64,000 nucleotides of DNA from Lysobacter sp. K5869 (GCF_018847975.1 NZ_CP072597.1:5247001-5311000); one strand, 5' to 3'; counted from the stretch's first letter, positions 45,706 through 54,306 are shown. Notes: generated from the letters alone by a model not told the origin. Program-made: numbers and translations.

Positions 45706-46134
45706 TCACGAGCGCGAGCGTCCCGCGCGCGCCGGCGCCGCGGCCGCGCGCTTGGCCGGCGCGGCCGGCTTGGCGGCCGCGCGCGACGCGGGCTTGGCCG
45801 GTTCGACGGGCGCCTCGGCGCTGGTTCCGGCGAACAGGATCGCGCGCAGCAAACCCGGGAAGCGCTGCTCCAAATCGTCGCAGCGCAAGGTGTTGAGATA
45901 CTGCGTTCCGGATTTGACCGTGTGCACCAGACCGGCCGAACGCAACACATCGAAATGCCGCGACAGGGTCGCCCGCGGCAAGGCCAGTTCCTTCTCCTCG
46001 CACACGCGGATGCACGACACGGGCTTATCGCGGCTCAGGCCGCGCGCCAGGCTCAAGCGCACCGGATCGGCCAGCGCATACAGCACCGAGGTCAGTTCGA
46101 TATCGGCGGTGGCGGGGTGATGCAGGGGTCTCAT
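45706..46134 (-). CDS. ArsR-type winged-helix repressor
   Basis: 142 residues. Residues about 10-85 form an ArsR/SmtB-like winged helix (VLYALADPVRLSLARGL, then LPRATLSRHFDVLRSAGLVHT). The C-terminal 45 residues are a Lys/Ala/Pro/Arg-rich tail. The metal-binding ELCV(C)DL motif is absent, so a non-metal signal is likely, though two Cys (SCIRVC) occur at about 43 and 47. It is divergent from an MFS exporter gene, with a palindrome in the shared promoter. ATG at 46134 was chosen over a GTG two codons earlier. Confidence 0.88.
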   Translation of the reverse strand: MRPLHHPATADIELTSVLYALADPVRLSLARGLSRDKPVSCIRVCEEKELALPRATLSRHFDVLRSAGLVHTVKSGTQYLNTLRCDDLEQRFPGLLRAILFAGTSAEAPVEPAKPASRAAAKPAAPAKRAAAAPARAGRSRS

Positions 46135-46180
46135 GCTCACAGCTTGCTACAAGCGGACTAGGCCCGCTATGCTTTCCGTA

Positions 46181-46197
46181 GTTCCGAATATTGGAAC
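46181..46197. promoter_or_regulatory. Candidate operator between arsR-like and MFS genes
   Basis: GTTCCGAATATTGGAAC is a 17-bp near-perfect palindrome with an AT-rich centre, placed 47 bp from the repressor ATG and 114 bp from the exporter GTG. It is the only conspicuous dyad in the shared region, so I infer it is the repressor's site. Confidence 0.55.
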
Positions 46198-46311
46198 AAT
46201 AGTAGCACGCGCCGGCAGCCGCCGACCCCACCGCCGCGCAACCCACCATTCCCCAATCCCCTCTTTCCCCGCTCCCCTTCTTCCCCACCCCACTCCCGCT
46301 CCCGCCCCCTC

Positions 46312-47484
46312 GTGAACAAACCGCTCTTCGCCCTCCTCCTCGGCGCCTTCGCCCTGGGCTCCGCCGAATTCGGCACCGTCGGGCTGATTCCCTCGCTCGG
46401 CCACCAGTTGCAGCGCGGCAGCGACGAGTTGGGCTGGCTGGTCGCGGTCTACGCCATCGGCGTCACCGTCGGCGCGCCGCTGCTGACCCGCTGGCTGCAG
46501 CGCTTCGATGTGCGCGCGACGCTGGCGGTGTCGATGGCCGCCGCCGGCGCGCTGACCGCGCTGGTCACCGCCACCGACCACTTCGGCCTGCTGCTGGCCG
46601 CGCGCGCCCTGCTCGGCGCCAACCACGGCCTGTTCTTCTCGCTGGCGATGCCGCTGGCCGGCCGGCTGAGCCCGCGCTCGACCATCGAAGGCATGGCCCA
46701 GGTGGTGTCGGGCCTGACCATCGCCATCGTGCTGAGCATTCCGATCATGGGCTTCGTCAGCGACCACTACCGCTGGCAGGCCGCGTTCTGGCTACTGGCC
46801 GCGGCCTACGCGCTGGCCGCGGCGGCGATGTGGCGCTGGATTCCGGCCGACGCCGGCGCGCGCGAGCCGGGCGCGCACGCGGCCGGCTTCCTGCAAGTCG
46901 CTTCGAACCCGCGCGTGCTGTCGGCGCTGACGAAGATCGTGCTGCTGTTCGGCGGCTACTTCATCGCCTACACCTACCTGCCCAAGCTCATCATCGATTC
47001 GCTCGGCTACAGCCAGGACGGCGCCAACGGGCTGCTGTTGCTGTTCGGCATCGGCGTGGTGCTGGGCAACCACGTCGGCGGCATGGCCGCGGCGCGTTTC
47101 GGCACCGCGCGCACCATCGGCTTCAACTACGCGTTGATCGCGGTGTTGTTTCTGGCGATCTACGGTTTGGTCGGCCTGCCGCCGGCCGCGTACGCCGGGA
47201 TTCTGGTGCTCGGATTGTTCGCGATGAGCGCGACGCCGTCGCTGGGGCATTACGGCATCGAAGTGTCGCGGCGGCTGATTCCGGGTTCGGCGGAGATCGC
47301 CTCGAGCCTGACCGTGTCGGGCTACAACATCGGCATCGCGCTGGGTTCGCTGGTCGGCGGCGCGGTGCTGCGGCAGGTCGGGCTCAATCAGGTGTTGGTG
47401 GTGGCCGCGGCGGTGATCGGGTTGGGGTTGGTGGTCAACGCGTTGGAACAGCGCGCGGATCGGCGCTTGGGCATGGCGATTTGA
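46312..47484 (+). CDS. MFS transporter (AraJ/DHA1-type)
   Basis: 390 residues, 12 predicted helices, starting at GTG. The N-terminus FALLLGAFALGSAEFGTVGLIPSLG and VAVYAIGVTVGAPLLTRWLQRF fit the AraJ/YdhP branch of drug:proton antiporters, which export sugars, arabinose analogues or small drugs. It is divergently transcribed from the ArsR-type gene, a common arrangement for a repressor and the exporter it controls. The substrate is unknown. Confidence 0.92.
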   Translation: MNKPLFALLLGAFALGSAEFGTVGLIPSLGHQLQRGSDELGWLVAVYAIGVTVGAPLLTRWLQRFDVRATLAVSMAAAGALTALVTATDHFGLLLAARALLGANHGLFFSLAMPLAGRLSPRSTIEGMAQVVSGLTIAIVLSIPIMGFVSDHYRWQAAFWLLAAAYALAAAAMWRWIPADAGAREPGAHAAGFLQVASNPRVLSALTKIVLLFGGYFIAYTYLPKLIIDSLGYSQDGANGLLLLFGIGVVLGNHVGGMAAARFGTARTIGFNYALIAVLFLAIYGLVGLPPAAYAGILVLGLFAMSATPSLGHYGIEVSRRLIPGSAEIASSLTVSGYNIGIALGSLVGGAVLRQVGLNQVLVVAAAVIGLGLVVNALEQRADRRLGMAI

Positions 47485-47504
47485 TGCGGGGTTCGATGCG
47501 GTTG

Positions 47505-47600
47505 CGGGTTCGCGGTCGCGGCTTGCGCCGCTCCTACAGGGAGGCCATGCGGCGGCCGCAGCCGCTGTAGGAGCGGCGCAAGCCGCGACTGCGCCCTCCC
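47505..47600. repeat. REP-like family 1 inverted pair
   Basis: CGGCTTGCGCCGCTCCTACAGGG at about 47518-47541 faces TGTAGGAGCGGCGCAAGCC at about 47567. The pair sits between the MFS gene and the alkaline phosphatase. Confidence 0.8.
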
Positions 47601-47750
47601 ACGCCGCCGCGCAGGCACCGACGCGCAGGCCGCGAATCGCCGCCCCCCCCGCCAGCCACGATCCGCAAAGCCCGCCTCCGCCGCGGTCCTTTCGCCGTCA
47701 CGCACCCAGGGCATAATCGCCGGCTCGTCCGTCCAACGCCCGGCCCGCCC

Positions 47751-49457
47751 ATGTCCAAGCTGCGTTCCGCCTCCGTGTTCCTCGTTCCCGCGCTGCTGAC
47801 CGCCTGCGCGGCGGCCGCTCCGGCCACCCGCGCCGATGCGCCTTCGGCCGGCGTCGTCATCGACGTGCCGACGATCAAGCACCCGCAAGAGGAAACCCCG
47901 GCGTGGTGGTACCGCGACGGCGCCGCCCAGGCCGCGCAGCGCGGCGCGCCGCAGGCCAAGGCCAAGAACGTGATCCTGTTCGTCGGCGACGGCATGAGCC
48001 TGACCACGGTCGCCGCCGCGCGCATCCTCGCCGGCCAGCTCAAGGGCGCGCCGGGCGAAGAGAACCGGCTGAGCTGGGAGCGCTTCCCCTCCACCGCGCT
48101 GAGCAAGACCTACAACACCGATTCGCAGACCCCCGATTCGGCCGGCACCATGAGTTCGATGGCGACCGGGGTGAAGACCCGCGCCGGCGTGCTCAGCATC
48201 GGCCAGAAGGGCCTGCGCGGCGACTGCGCCGAAGCGCTCAAGGCGCCGATGCTGACCTTGTGGGAACTGGCCGCGAGCAGCGGCCTGGCCACCGGCGTGG
48301 TCACCACCACCCGCGTCACCCACGCCACCCCGGGCGCGACCTTCAGCCACTCGGCCGAGCGCAACTGGGAAAACGACATGGACCTGCCCGAGAAGGCCAA
48401 GGCCCAGGGCTGCGTCGACATCGCCCGGCAGATGATCGAAACCCCGTACGGCACCGGCCCCGACGTGCTGCTCGGCGGCGGCCGCGCCAACTTCATGACC
48501 GTCGAACAGCGCGACCCGGAATACGACGACAAGGTCGGCCAGCGCCTGGACGGCCGCGACCTGATCGCGACCTGGAAGCAGCGCCACCCGAACGGCAACT
48601 ACGTCTGGAACGCCAAGCAGTTCGCCGCGGCGCCCAAGGATCAGCCGCTGTTCGGCCTGTTCGAACCCGACCACATGCAGTTCGACCACGACCGCCCGCA
48701 GGACGGCGCCGGCGAGCCCTCGCTGAAGGACATGACCTTGGCCGCGATCGAGCGGCTCAAGCGCAATCCCAACGGCTACGTGCTGCTGGTCGAAGGCGGC
48801 CGCATCGACCACGCCCACCACATGGGCAACGCCTACCGCGCGCTGACCGACACCATCGCCCTGAGCGAAGCCGTGGACGCGGCCAATCAGGCGACTTCGG
48901 CTGACGACACCCTGATCCTGGTCACCGCCGACCACTCCCACACCCTGAGCTTCGTCGGCTACCCGGTGCGCGGCAACCCGATGCTCGGCAAGGTGCGCGG
49001 CACCAGCGGCGAGGACGGCGACGCCAACGACTACGCCCGCGACGCGCTCGGCAAGCCCTACACCACGCTCAACTACAGCAACGGCCCGGGCTACACCGGC
49101 GCCAGCGCGCAGCAGCCCGAAGGGCCGCACACCTTCCCGCACACCGTCAGCGGCACGATGGAGATCGAGAAGGGCCGCCCCGACTTGACCAAGGTCGACA
49201 CCGAAGCGCCCGACTACATGCAAGAAGCGCTGGTGCCGACCAGCAGCGAGACCCACGGCGGCGACGACGTCGGCATCTGGGCGCGCGGCCCCGGCAGCGC
49301 CGCGGTGCGCGGCAGCGTCGAGCAGAACACCATCTACCACTTCCTGCTCCAGTCCATGCCCAAGCTGCGCGCCGCGCTGTGCGCCAAGGGCGATTGCGAC
49401 GCGCACCAGATCCCGGTGACGCTGCCCAAGCCCGAGGACTTCAAGAGCGCGCGCTGA
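47751..49457 (+). CDS. Alkaline phosphatase, lipoprotein form
   Basis: 568 residues of the PhoA superfamily. The N-terminus (MSKLRSASVFLVPALLTAC) has a lipobox with Cys19, so it should be membrane-anchored outside the cytoplasm. Metal-binding and catalytic features: ILFVGDGMSL, the nucleophile in QTPDSAGTMSS (Ser130), GVVTTTRVTHATPGA, LLVEGGRIDHAHH, LVTADHSH and the late SSETHGGDDVG. It releases phosphate from monoesters using zinc and magnesium. It is single, with a terminator behind; no clear pho box was seen. Confidence 0.93.
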   Translation: MSKLRSASVFLVPALLTACAAAAPATRADAPSAGVVIDVPTIKHPQEETPAWWYRDGAAQAAQRGAPQAKAKNVILFVGDGMSLTTVAAARILAGQLKGAPGEENRLSWERFPSTALSKTYNTDSQTPDSAGTMSSMATGVKTRAGVLSIGQKGLRGDCAEALKAPMLTLWELAASSGLATGVVTTTRVTHATPGATFSHSAERNWENDMDLPEKAKAQGCVDIARQMIETPYGTGPDVLLGGGRANFMTVEQRDPEYDDKVGQRLDGRDLIATWKQRHPNGNYVWNAKQFAAAPKDQPLFGLFEPDHMQFDHDRPQDGAGEPSLKDMTLAAIERLKRNPNGYVLLVEGGRIDHAHHMGNAYRALTDTIALSEAVDAANQATSADDTLILVTADHSHTLSFVGYPVRGNPMLGKVRGTSGEDGDANDYARDALGKPYTTLNYSNGPGYTGASAQQPEGPHTFPHTVSGTMEIEKGRPDLTKVDTEAPDYMQEALVPTSSETHGGDDVGIWARGPGSAAVRGSVEQNTIYHFLLQSMPKLRAALCAKGDCDAHQIPVTLPKPEDFKSAR

Positions 49458-49502
49458 AGCGGGGCTCGTCGGGCTTCGGCTCGGCGCGATGCGAGGGAAA
49501 CG

Positions 49503-49537
49503 ACGGCGGCCCGTGCGCGGGCCGCCGTTTCTTTTTG
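49503..49537 (+). terminator. Rho-independent terminator after alkaline phosphatase
   Basis: GGCGGCCC-GTGC-GCGGGCCGCC-GTTTCTTTTT, 46 bp beyond the stop. Confidence 0.88.
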
Positions 49538-49599
49538 GGGATGTGGGCGACGGGCTTGGTTGTGGGCGTGGGAGTGGGTGCCGTTGCCGGACCGGGTGC

Positions 49600-49885
49600 C
49601 CGTACCGATGCCGATGTCGCTTTCGGTGTCGCTTTCGGTGTCGGTGTCGGTGTCGGTGTCGGGTGTTGGGTGTTGGGTGTTGGGTGCTGGGTGCTGGGTG
49701 CTGGGTGCTGGGTGTTGGGTGCTGGGTGCTGGGTGCTGGGTGCTGGGTGCTGGGTGCTGGGTGTTGGGTGTTGGGTGTTGGGTGTTGGGTGTTGGGTGTT
49801 GGGTGCTGGGTGCTGGGTGCTGAGCGGCGGGTGGCGAGCGGCGGGCGGCGGGCGGCGGGCGGCGGGCGGCGGGCGGCGGGCGGCG
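49600..49885 (+). repeat. Composite simple-sequence tract: hexamers, 23 GGGTGYT heptamers, GCGGGCG heptamers
   Basis: About 60 bp of TCGGTG-type hexamers lead into exactly 23 uninterrupted heptamers GGGTGTT or GGGTGCT (49661-49821), followed by GGGCGGC heptamers to about 49885. Every heptamer begins with GGG and leaves a 4-nt loop, so the plus strand can form many G-quadruplexes. All three frames stay open over the tract, but the period of 7 and lack of codon pattern argue against a gene. Confidence 0.95.
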
Positions 49886-49892
49886 AAAATCA

Positions 49893-49998
49893 AAATGGGT
49901 TCCGGCTTTCGCCGGAATGACGGCGGGAAGGTAATGACGGTGGGGAGGTTGCGCTCTCACTTCCCGTCATTCCGGCGAAAGCCGGAATCCATTTTGCT
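49893..49998. repeat. REP-like family 2 inverted pair
   Basis: TTCCGGCTTTCGCCGGAATG at about 49901 and its reverse complement CATTCCGGCGAAAGCCGGAA at about 49969, each flanked by an AT-rich ATTTTG. The same family recurs at about 63.17-63.36 kb. Confidence 0.85.
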
Positions 49999-50019
49999 GT
50001 GCCCCGCAATCGCCCATGC

Positions 50020-50882
50020 CGCTGGACAAAAAAACGCCAATCCGCCGAATCCCCCGCCGCGCAAGGCGTGAAACCCGATTCCAGCGCGTGTGTCCGCAGC
50101 GTTGTCCACAGCCTGTGTGGATAGCCGCGAGCCATCGCACGCCTGCAAACCCGGCATTTCCCGCTCCGCATCGCCCGCCCGCCGCGCTTTCCACCGCTGG
50201 CGAAATTTTCGCCATTCTTTGCGAACCCTTGCGGCGCAAGGCGTGGAACCCGATTCCAAAACGGCTGTCCGCAAGCTTGTCCACAGGCTGTGTGGATAGC
50301 CGCGCATCGCAGGCCGCCTGCAAAAGACGCCGACTAGGCGATAAGCGATCCCGCGTCAACCCAAGCGTTTTTCATCAGAATCCCGCGACTGGCGAAAATT
50401 TAGCCAATCTCACGAAAGCCTTGTCGCACAAGGCGTGAAACCCGATTCCACGACGGGTGTTCGCAAGTTTGTCCACAGGCGATGTGGATAGCGCATCGCG
50501 AAAAACCCCTGCTCCGGCCGCCTGATCGATTCGCGCGGTCTCGCTTCGTCCACGATTTCAGGCCTTTCCCCAAGCTGGACAAAAAATGTCCAAACTCCCG
50601 AAAGCCCCGTCGCATAAGGCGTGAAACCCGATTCCAACGCGGCTGTCCGCATGGTTGTCCACAGCCTGTGTGGATAGCGGCGCGCGCGATGACGAGCGGA
50701 TCGCCGCGCGACGCGGCGCGCGTGGAACGCGTGAAACTGCCGTGCAAAGCCAAGTCGGCGCGCTTGTCCTCAGCCTGGACAAAAAATGACCAATCTCGCG
50801 AAAGGCTTGCGGGGCAAGGCGTGGAACCCGATGTCCCTGCGGCTGTCCGCATGCTTGTCCACAGGCTCTGTGGAAATCCGCG
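50020..50882. repeat. Five copies of a ~110-bp structured repeat with paired DnaA-box-like 9-mers
   Basis: Units at about 50020-50130, 50194-50303, 50387-50494, 50571-50680 and 50772-50882 are separated by unrelated 64-91-bp spacers. Each has, in order: a CTGGNC(A/T-rich)GNCCA hairpin whose stem bases co-vary between copies; AAGGCGTG(A/G)AACCCGATTCCA; CTGTCCGCA; then TTGTCCACA and TGTGTGGATAG as an inverted pair. No protein-coding signal supports the short frames. No other copies were noticed in the window. Confidence 0.9.
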
Positions 50883-51134
50883 TACGCGGACGAAGCGACA
50901 GCAAACGCAAAACGGGGCGATGCCGCGGCGAAGCGGGTGTAGGAGCGACGGGAGTCGCGGCCAACCGAAGCGACGAAATACCGCGCCTCTCTCCGAAGAC
51001 GCCTCACTTCCCGCGCTTCAAGAAGCGTGACCGATCATTCGCGGCTTCGGGGGCATGCGCTCATTGCGTCGCTTCGGTTGGTCGCGACTCGCGTCGCTCC
51101 TACAGACGGAAACGAAACATTCAGGCGATCCGAC
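50883..51134. other. Gap with a diverged REP-like pair
   Basis: TGTAGGAGCGACGGGAGTCG at about 50939 and its counterpart CGCGACTCGCGTCGCTCCTAC at about 51083 form a family 1 pair with compensated core changes. No gene is seen. Confidence 0.65.
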
Positions 51135-51587
51135 TCAGAACGGCTTAGCCAGCACCAGCCAAACGATCGCGATCAGCGCCAACAACGGCAGCTCATTGAA
51201 CAAGCGCAACGTGCGCGAGGACGGCAGCTCCCGCCCCTTGTCCACGCCCTTGAGCCAGCGGCCGGTGAAGATGTAGTAGACCAGCAGCACCACGACCAGG
51301 GTCAGCTTGGCGTGCAGCCAGCCGCCGACGGCGAACATCTGCGGCAGGCCGTCGCCGAACACCCGGTAGCCCTGCCACATCAGCAGACCGCACACGAACG
51401 CGAGGCCGAACATGATGTGGCCGAAGCGATAGAGCTTGCGACCCATCAGCACCAAGCGCGCGCGCACCGCCGGCTCGCCGGCGCTTTCGGCGACGTTGAC
51501 CAGGATCCGCGGCAGGTAGAAGACCGAAGCCATCCAGGCGATCACGAACACGATATGGAAGGTCTTGGTCCACAGATAAACGTTCAT
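51135..51587 (-). CDS. HemJ/CopD-like four-helix membrane protein
   Basis: 150 residues, four membrane helices. The pattern LWTKTFHIVFVIAWMASVFYLPRILV at the N-terminus, GGWLHAKLTLVVVLLVYYIFTGRW in the middle, and LRLFNELPLLALIAIVWLVLAKPF at the end matches the HemJ/CopD-type family. HemJ is a heme-dependent protoporphyrinogen oxidase; the conserved His in TFHI and Lys in HAKL are kept. Close relatives are often annotated only as CopD family. Whether it is the true HemJ depends on whether hemG or hemY exists elsewhere. Confidence 0.8.
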   Translation of the reverse strand: MNVYLWTKTFHIVFVIAWMASVFYLPRILVNVAESAGEPAVRARLVLMGRKLYRFGHIMFGLAFVCGLLMWQGYRVFGDGLPQMFAVGGWLHAKLTLVVVLLVYYIFTGRWLKGVDKGRELPSSRTLRLFNELPLLALIAIVWLVLAKPF

Positions 51588-51777
51588 CGCGGGCTTCCTG
51601 GCAAAGGATCAGGTGGCGGTGCGGCTTCGGGCGTGTCGGGGCGCGCGGCCGGCGGCGCTTTAGGGCGCGGCGCCCCGGGCGCGTTAGGATGCCACGCTCC
51701 CCGCAGCCCGACGCCCGACCGCGTCGCGGTTCGATCCACCGCCGCGCGCGGCGCGCCAACGACCGGCACTACACCGC

Positions 51778-52386
51778 ATGAGCAAACAGTACGACCGCCA
51801 TTACTTCCAGCGCTGGTACCGCGACCCCGCCCTCAAGGACGAAGCCATCGGCGGCGCCGCGCGGCTGGCGCGCAAGGTCGCCCTGGCGGTGGCCGCGGCC
51901 GAGTACCACCTCGAGCGCCCGATCCGCAGCGTGCTCGATGTCGGCTGCGGCGAAGGCCCGTGGCGCGCGCCGCTGCTGAAGCTGCGTCCGCGCCTGCAGT
52001 ATCTCGGATTCGACTCCAGCCAGTACGCGGTTGCGCGCTTCGGTCGCACCCGCAACCTGCATCTGGCGCGTTTCGGCGATTTCGAGTTCCTGCGCCCGTG
52101 CGCGCCGGTCGACCTGCTGATCTGCAGCGACGTCATGCACTACCTGGACACGCGCGAACTCGACCGCGGCCTGCGCGGGCTGGCCGAACTCTGCGGCGGC
52201 GTGGCGTTCCTGGAGACCTTCACCCGCGAGGACGGCATCGAGGGCGACACCGACGGCTTCAAGCGCCGGCCGGCCAAGTTCTATCGCGAGCGCTTCGCCG
52301 CGCACGGGTTCCAGGCCCTGGGATCGCATCTGTGGCTGGGGCCGGCGTTGGCGGGCGGGACGGCGGCGTTGGAGACTTCGGGCTGA
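51778..52386 (+). CDS. Class I SAM-dependent methyltransferase
   Basis: 202 residues. The SAM-binding motif I is SVLDVGCGEGPWRAPLL (about 50-66); motif II is YLGFDSSQYAV; the motif post-II/IV region is VDLLICSDVMHYLD. The N-terminus (MSKQYDRHYFQRWYRD) is typical of small-molecule methyltransferases. The substrate is not predictable and the gene is isolated. Confidence 0.88.
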   Translation: MSKQYDRHYFQRWYRDPALKDEAIGGAARLARKVALAVAAAEYHLERPIRSVLDVGCGEGPWRAPLLKLRPRLQYLGFDSSQYAVARFGRTRNLHLARFGDFEFLRPCAPVDLLICSDVMHYLDTRELDRGLRGLAELCGGVAFLETFTREDGIEGDTDGFKRRPAKFYRERFAAHGFQALGSHLWLGPALAGGTAALETSG

Positions 52387-52823
52387 GGGCCGATGCGGGC
52401 CGCTTGGGGACCGGTTTCGCCGTAAGCGCGGTGTCGCGGTCGCGGCTTGCGCCGCTCCTACAGGGCGCCGGCGCGGCTTCGATCCCGGCGGTAGGAACTG
52501 CGTAAGCTGCGACCGCGCAGCCGTAGGTCGCGTCGTAAGCGCGATGTCGCGGTCGCGGCTCACGCCGCTCCTACAGGGTGCCGACGCAGCTTCGATCCCG
52601 ACTGTAGGAGCTGCGCAAGCTGCGACCGCGGTGTCGCAGGTCACGCCGAAACCACCGCTCCTACGCAAATCTCACCCCCATCCGCGACGCCCAGCCGCAT
52701 TTCACGCGACCGCCATCGCAATCCGATATGCTGCGCCGCAGCAAACCGCCGGCGCCGGTCCCTGCCCGCGAAACGGGTTACCCTCCCGCGCCAGCCCTGC
52801 CCGCCACTGAGAGTCCGACCCGA
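52387..52823. repeat. REP-like family 1 cluster, four elements
   Basis: Alternating elements near 52437-52462, 52490-52513, 52545-52576 and 52602-52626 form two inverted pairs that are near duplicates of each other (both contain GGCG-CC-GGCGC/GCAGCTTCGATCCC). From about 52640 to 52823 is the upstream region of the depolymerase gene, with no further structure seen. Confidence 0.8.
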
Positions 52824-54071
52824 ATGCTGCTCTATCAGATGCACGAACTCGGCCGCGCCTGGATGGCCCCGATGACCTACTGGGCCGATGCCGGCGCGAA
52901 GATGTTCGCCGCGCCTGGCAGTTGGCTGTCCACCGTGCCCGGCGCCTCGCGCGTGGCCGCGGGCTGCGAACTGCTCTACCGGATCGGCAAGGATTACGAG
53001 AAGCCCGAGTTCGGCATCCACTCGATCCAGATCGACGGCGACACCTACCCGGTGATCGAGCGCGAGATGGCGCGCAAGCCGTTCTGCCGCCTGCTGCGCT
53101 TCAAGCGCTACGCCGACGACGCCGGCAACATCGCCGAGCTCAAGGACGATCCGCCGGTGCTGGTGGTCGCGCCGCTGTCGGGCCACCACGCCACCTTGCT
53201 GCGCGACACCGTGCGCACCCTGCTGCGCGACCACAAGGTCTATATCACCGACTGGGTCGACGCGCGCATGGTGCCGCTCGAGGAAGGCGCCTTCACCCTC
53301 GACGACTACGTCGCCTACATCCAGGACTTCATCCGCCAGATCGGCGCCGACACCCTGCACGTCATCAGCGTCTGCCAGCCGACCGTGCCGGTGCTGGCGG
53401 CGGTGTCGCTGATGGCCGCGCGCGGCGAGCCGACCCCGCGTTCGCTGGTGATGATGGGCGGTCCGATCGACACCCGCGAGAGCCCGACCAAGGTCAACGA
53501 CCTGGCCGAGCACAAGCCGCTGTGGTGGTTCCAGAGCAATTTGATCCACCACGTCCCGGCCAATTTCCCCGGCCGCGGCCGCCGCGTGTACCCGGGCTTC
53601 CTGCAGCACAGCGGCTTCGTGGCGATGAACCCGGAGCGGCATTTCCAATCGCATTGGGACTTCTATCAGGACTTGCTCAAGGGCGACCTGGAAGACGCCG
53701 AATCGCACCGCCGCTTCTACGACGAATACAACGCCGTGCTCGACATGCCGGCCGAGTATTACCTGGACACCATCGAAGTCGTATTCCAGCAGCACCTGCT
53801 GCCGCGCGGCTTGTGGGACGTGGCCGGCGAGCGGGTCAACCCCGGCGCGATCAAGAACACCGCGCTGCTGACCGTCGAAGGCGAGCTCGACGACATCTCC
53901 GGCCAGGGCCAGACCCGCGCCGCGCACACCCTGTGCACCGGCGTGGCCGAGGCCGACCGCGAGCACCTCACCGTCGACGGCGCCGGGCATTACGGCATCT
54001 TCAGCGGCCGGCGTTGGCGCGAGCAGGTGTATCCGCGGGTGCGCGAGTTCATCGCCCGGTACGCCGATTGA
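52824..54071 (+). CDS. phaZ: Intracellular polyhydroxyalkanoate depolymerase
   Basis: 415 residues of the intracellular PHB depolymerase family (PhaZ, PF06850-like). It mobilises stored polyhydroxybutyrate granules in the cytoplasm. The nucleophile motif is SVCQPTVP, with Cys184 in place of the usual lipase Ser, as in Ralstonia-type PhaZ1. Other motifs: VLVVAPLSGHHATLLRDTVR, VYITDWVDARMVP, LVMMGGPIDTR and the C-terminal GAGHYGIFSGRRWREQVYP. The ATG at 52824 gives the typical MLYQMHELGRAWMAP-like start. No phaC or phasin gene is in the window. Confidence 0.93.
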   Translation: MLLYQMHELGRAWMAPMTYWADAGAKMFAAPGSWLSTVPGASRVAAGCELLYRIGKDYEKPEFGIHSIQIDGDTYPVIEREMARKPFCRLLRFKRYADDAGNIAELKDDPPVLVVAPLSGHHATLLRDTVRTLLRDHKVYITDWVDARMVPLEEGAFTLDDYVAYIQDFIRQIGADTLHVISVCQPTVPVLAAVSLMAARGEPTPRSLVMMGGPIDTRESPTKVNDLAEHKPLWWFQSNLIHHVPANFPGRGRRVYPGFLQHSGFVAMNPERHFQSHWDFYQDLLKGDLEDAESHRRFYDEYNAVLDMPAEYYLDTIEVVFQQHLLPRGLWDVAGERVNPGAIKNTALLTVEGELDDISGQGQTRAAHTLCTGVAEADREHLTVDGAGHYGIFSGRRWREQVYPRVREFIARYAD

Positions 54072-54087
54072 GGCCTTGAGCGAGACG

Positions 54088-54120
54088 AAAAAGCCCGGCT
54101 TCGCGCCGGGCTTTTTTATT
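54088..54120 (+). terminator. Rho-independent terminator after phaZ
   Basis: AAAAAGCCCGGC-TTCGC-GCCGGGCTTTTTT, 16 bp beyond the stop. Confidence 0.92.
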
Positions 54121-54149
54121 GCTTCGCGCTCGCGGCGTTGTTTCGGCGA

Positions 54150-54245
54150 CGCCCTGTAGGAGCGGCGCGAGCCGCGACCGCGACATCGCGCTTACGTCGT
54201 CTGTGCGGTTTCGCGGTCGCGGCTCACGCCGCTCCTACAGGGGCC
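54150..54245. repeat. REP-like family 1 inverted pair
   Basis: TGTAGGAGCGGCGCGAGCC at about 54155 and its reverse complement at about 54219-54241, between convergent terminators. Confidence 0.82.
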
Positions 54246-54254
54246 ATCGCGACA

Positions 54255-54290
54255 ACGAAAAAGGCCGACGCATGCGTCGGCCTTTTTCGT
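54255..54290 (-). terminator. Terminator of the PadR/sensor-like operon
   Basis: ACGAAAAAGGCCGACG-CATG-CGTCGGCCTTTTTCGT, a perfect bidirectional hairpin 17 bp past the minus-strand stop. Confidence 0.9.
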
Positions 54291-54306
54291 AATCGCCAGA
54301 GATCTC

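Noticed and set aside
49379..50071. Open frames over the heptamer tract (CWVLGAG-type protein repeats)
   Set aside because: A 7-bp period keeps all three frames open automatically. There is no ribosome site and no codon bias, and the upstream part overlaps the phosphatase gene in another frame.
50020..50882. CRISPR array or integron attC array
   Set aside because: Units of ~110 bp are too long and too variable for CRISPR repeats. No cas genes are present. Spacers carry no cassettes, and the R'/R'' core of attC sites was not seen.
50020..50882. Chromosomal replication origin
   Set aside because: There are DnaA-box-like sites, but no dnaA, dnaN, rpmH or AT-rich unwinding element nearby, so oriC is unlikely.
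50400..51007. Minus-strand small proteins with recurring RWNRVSRL or ESGFTPCA segments
   Set aside because: The similarity among them comes entirely from translation of the five-unit DNA repeat.
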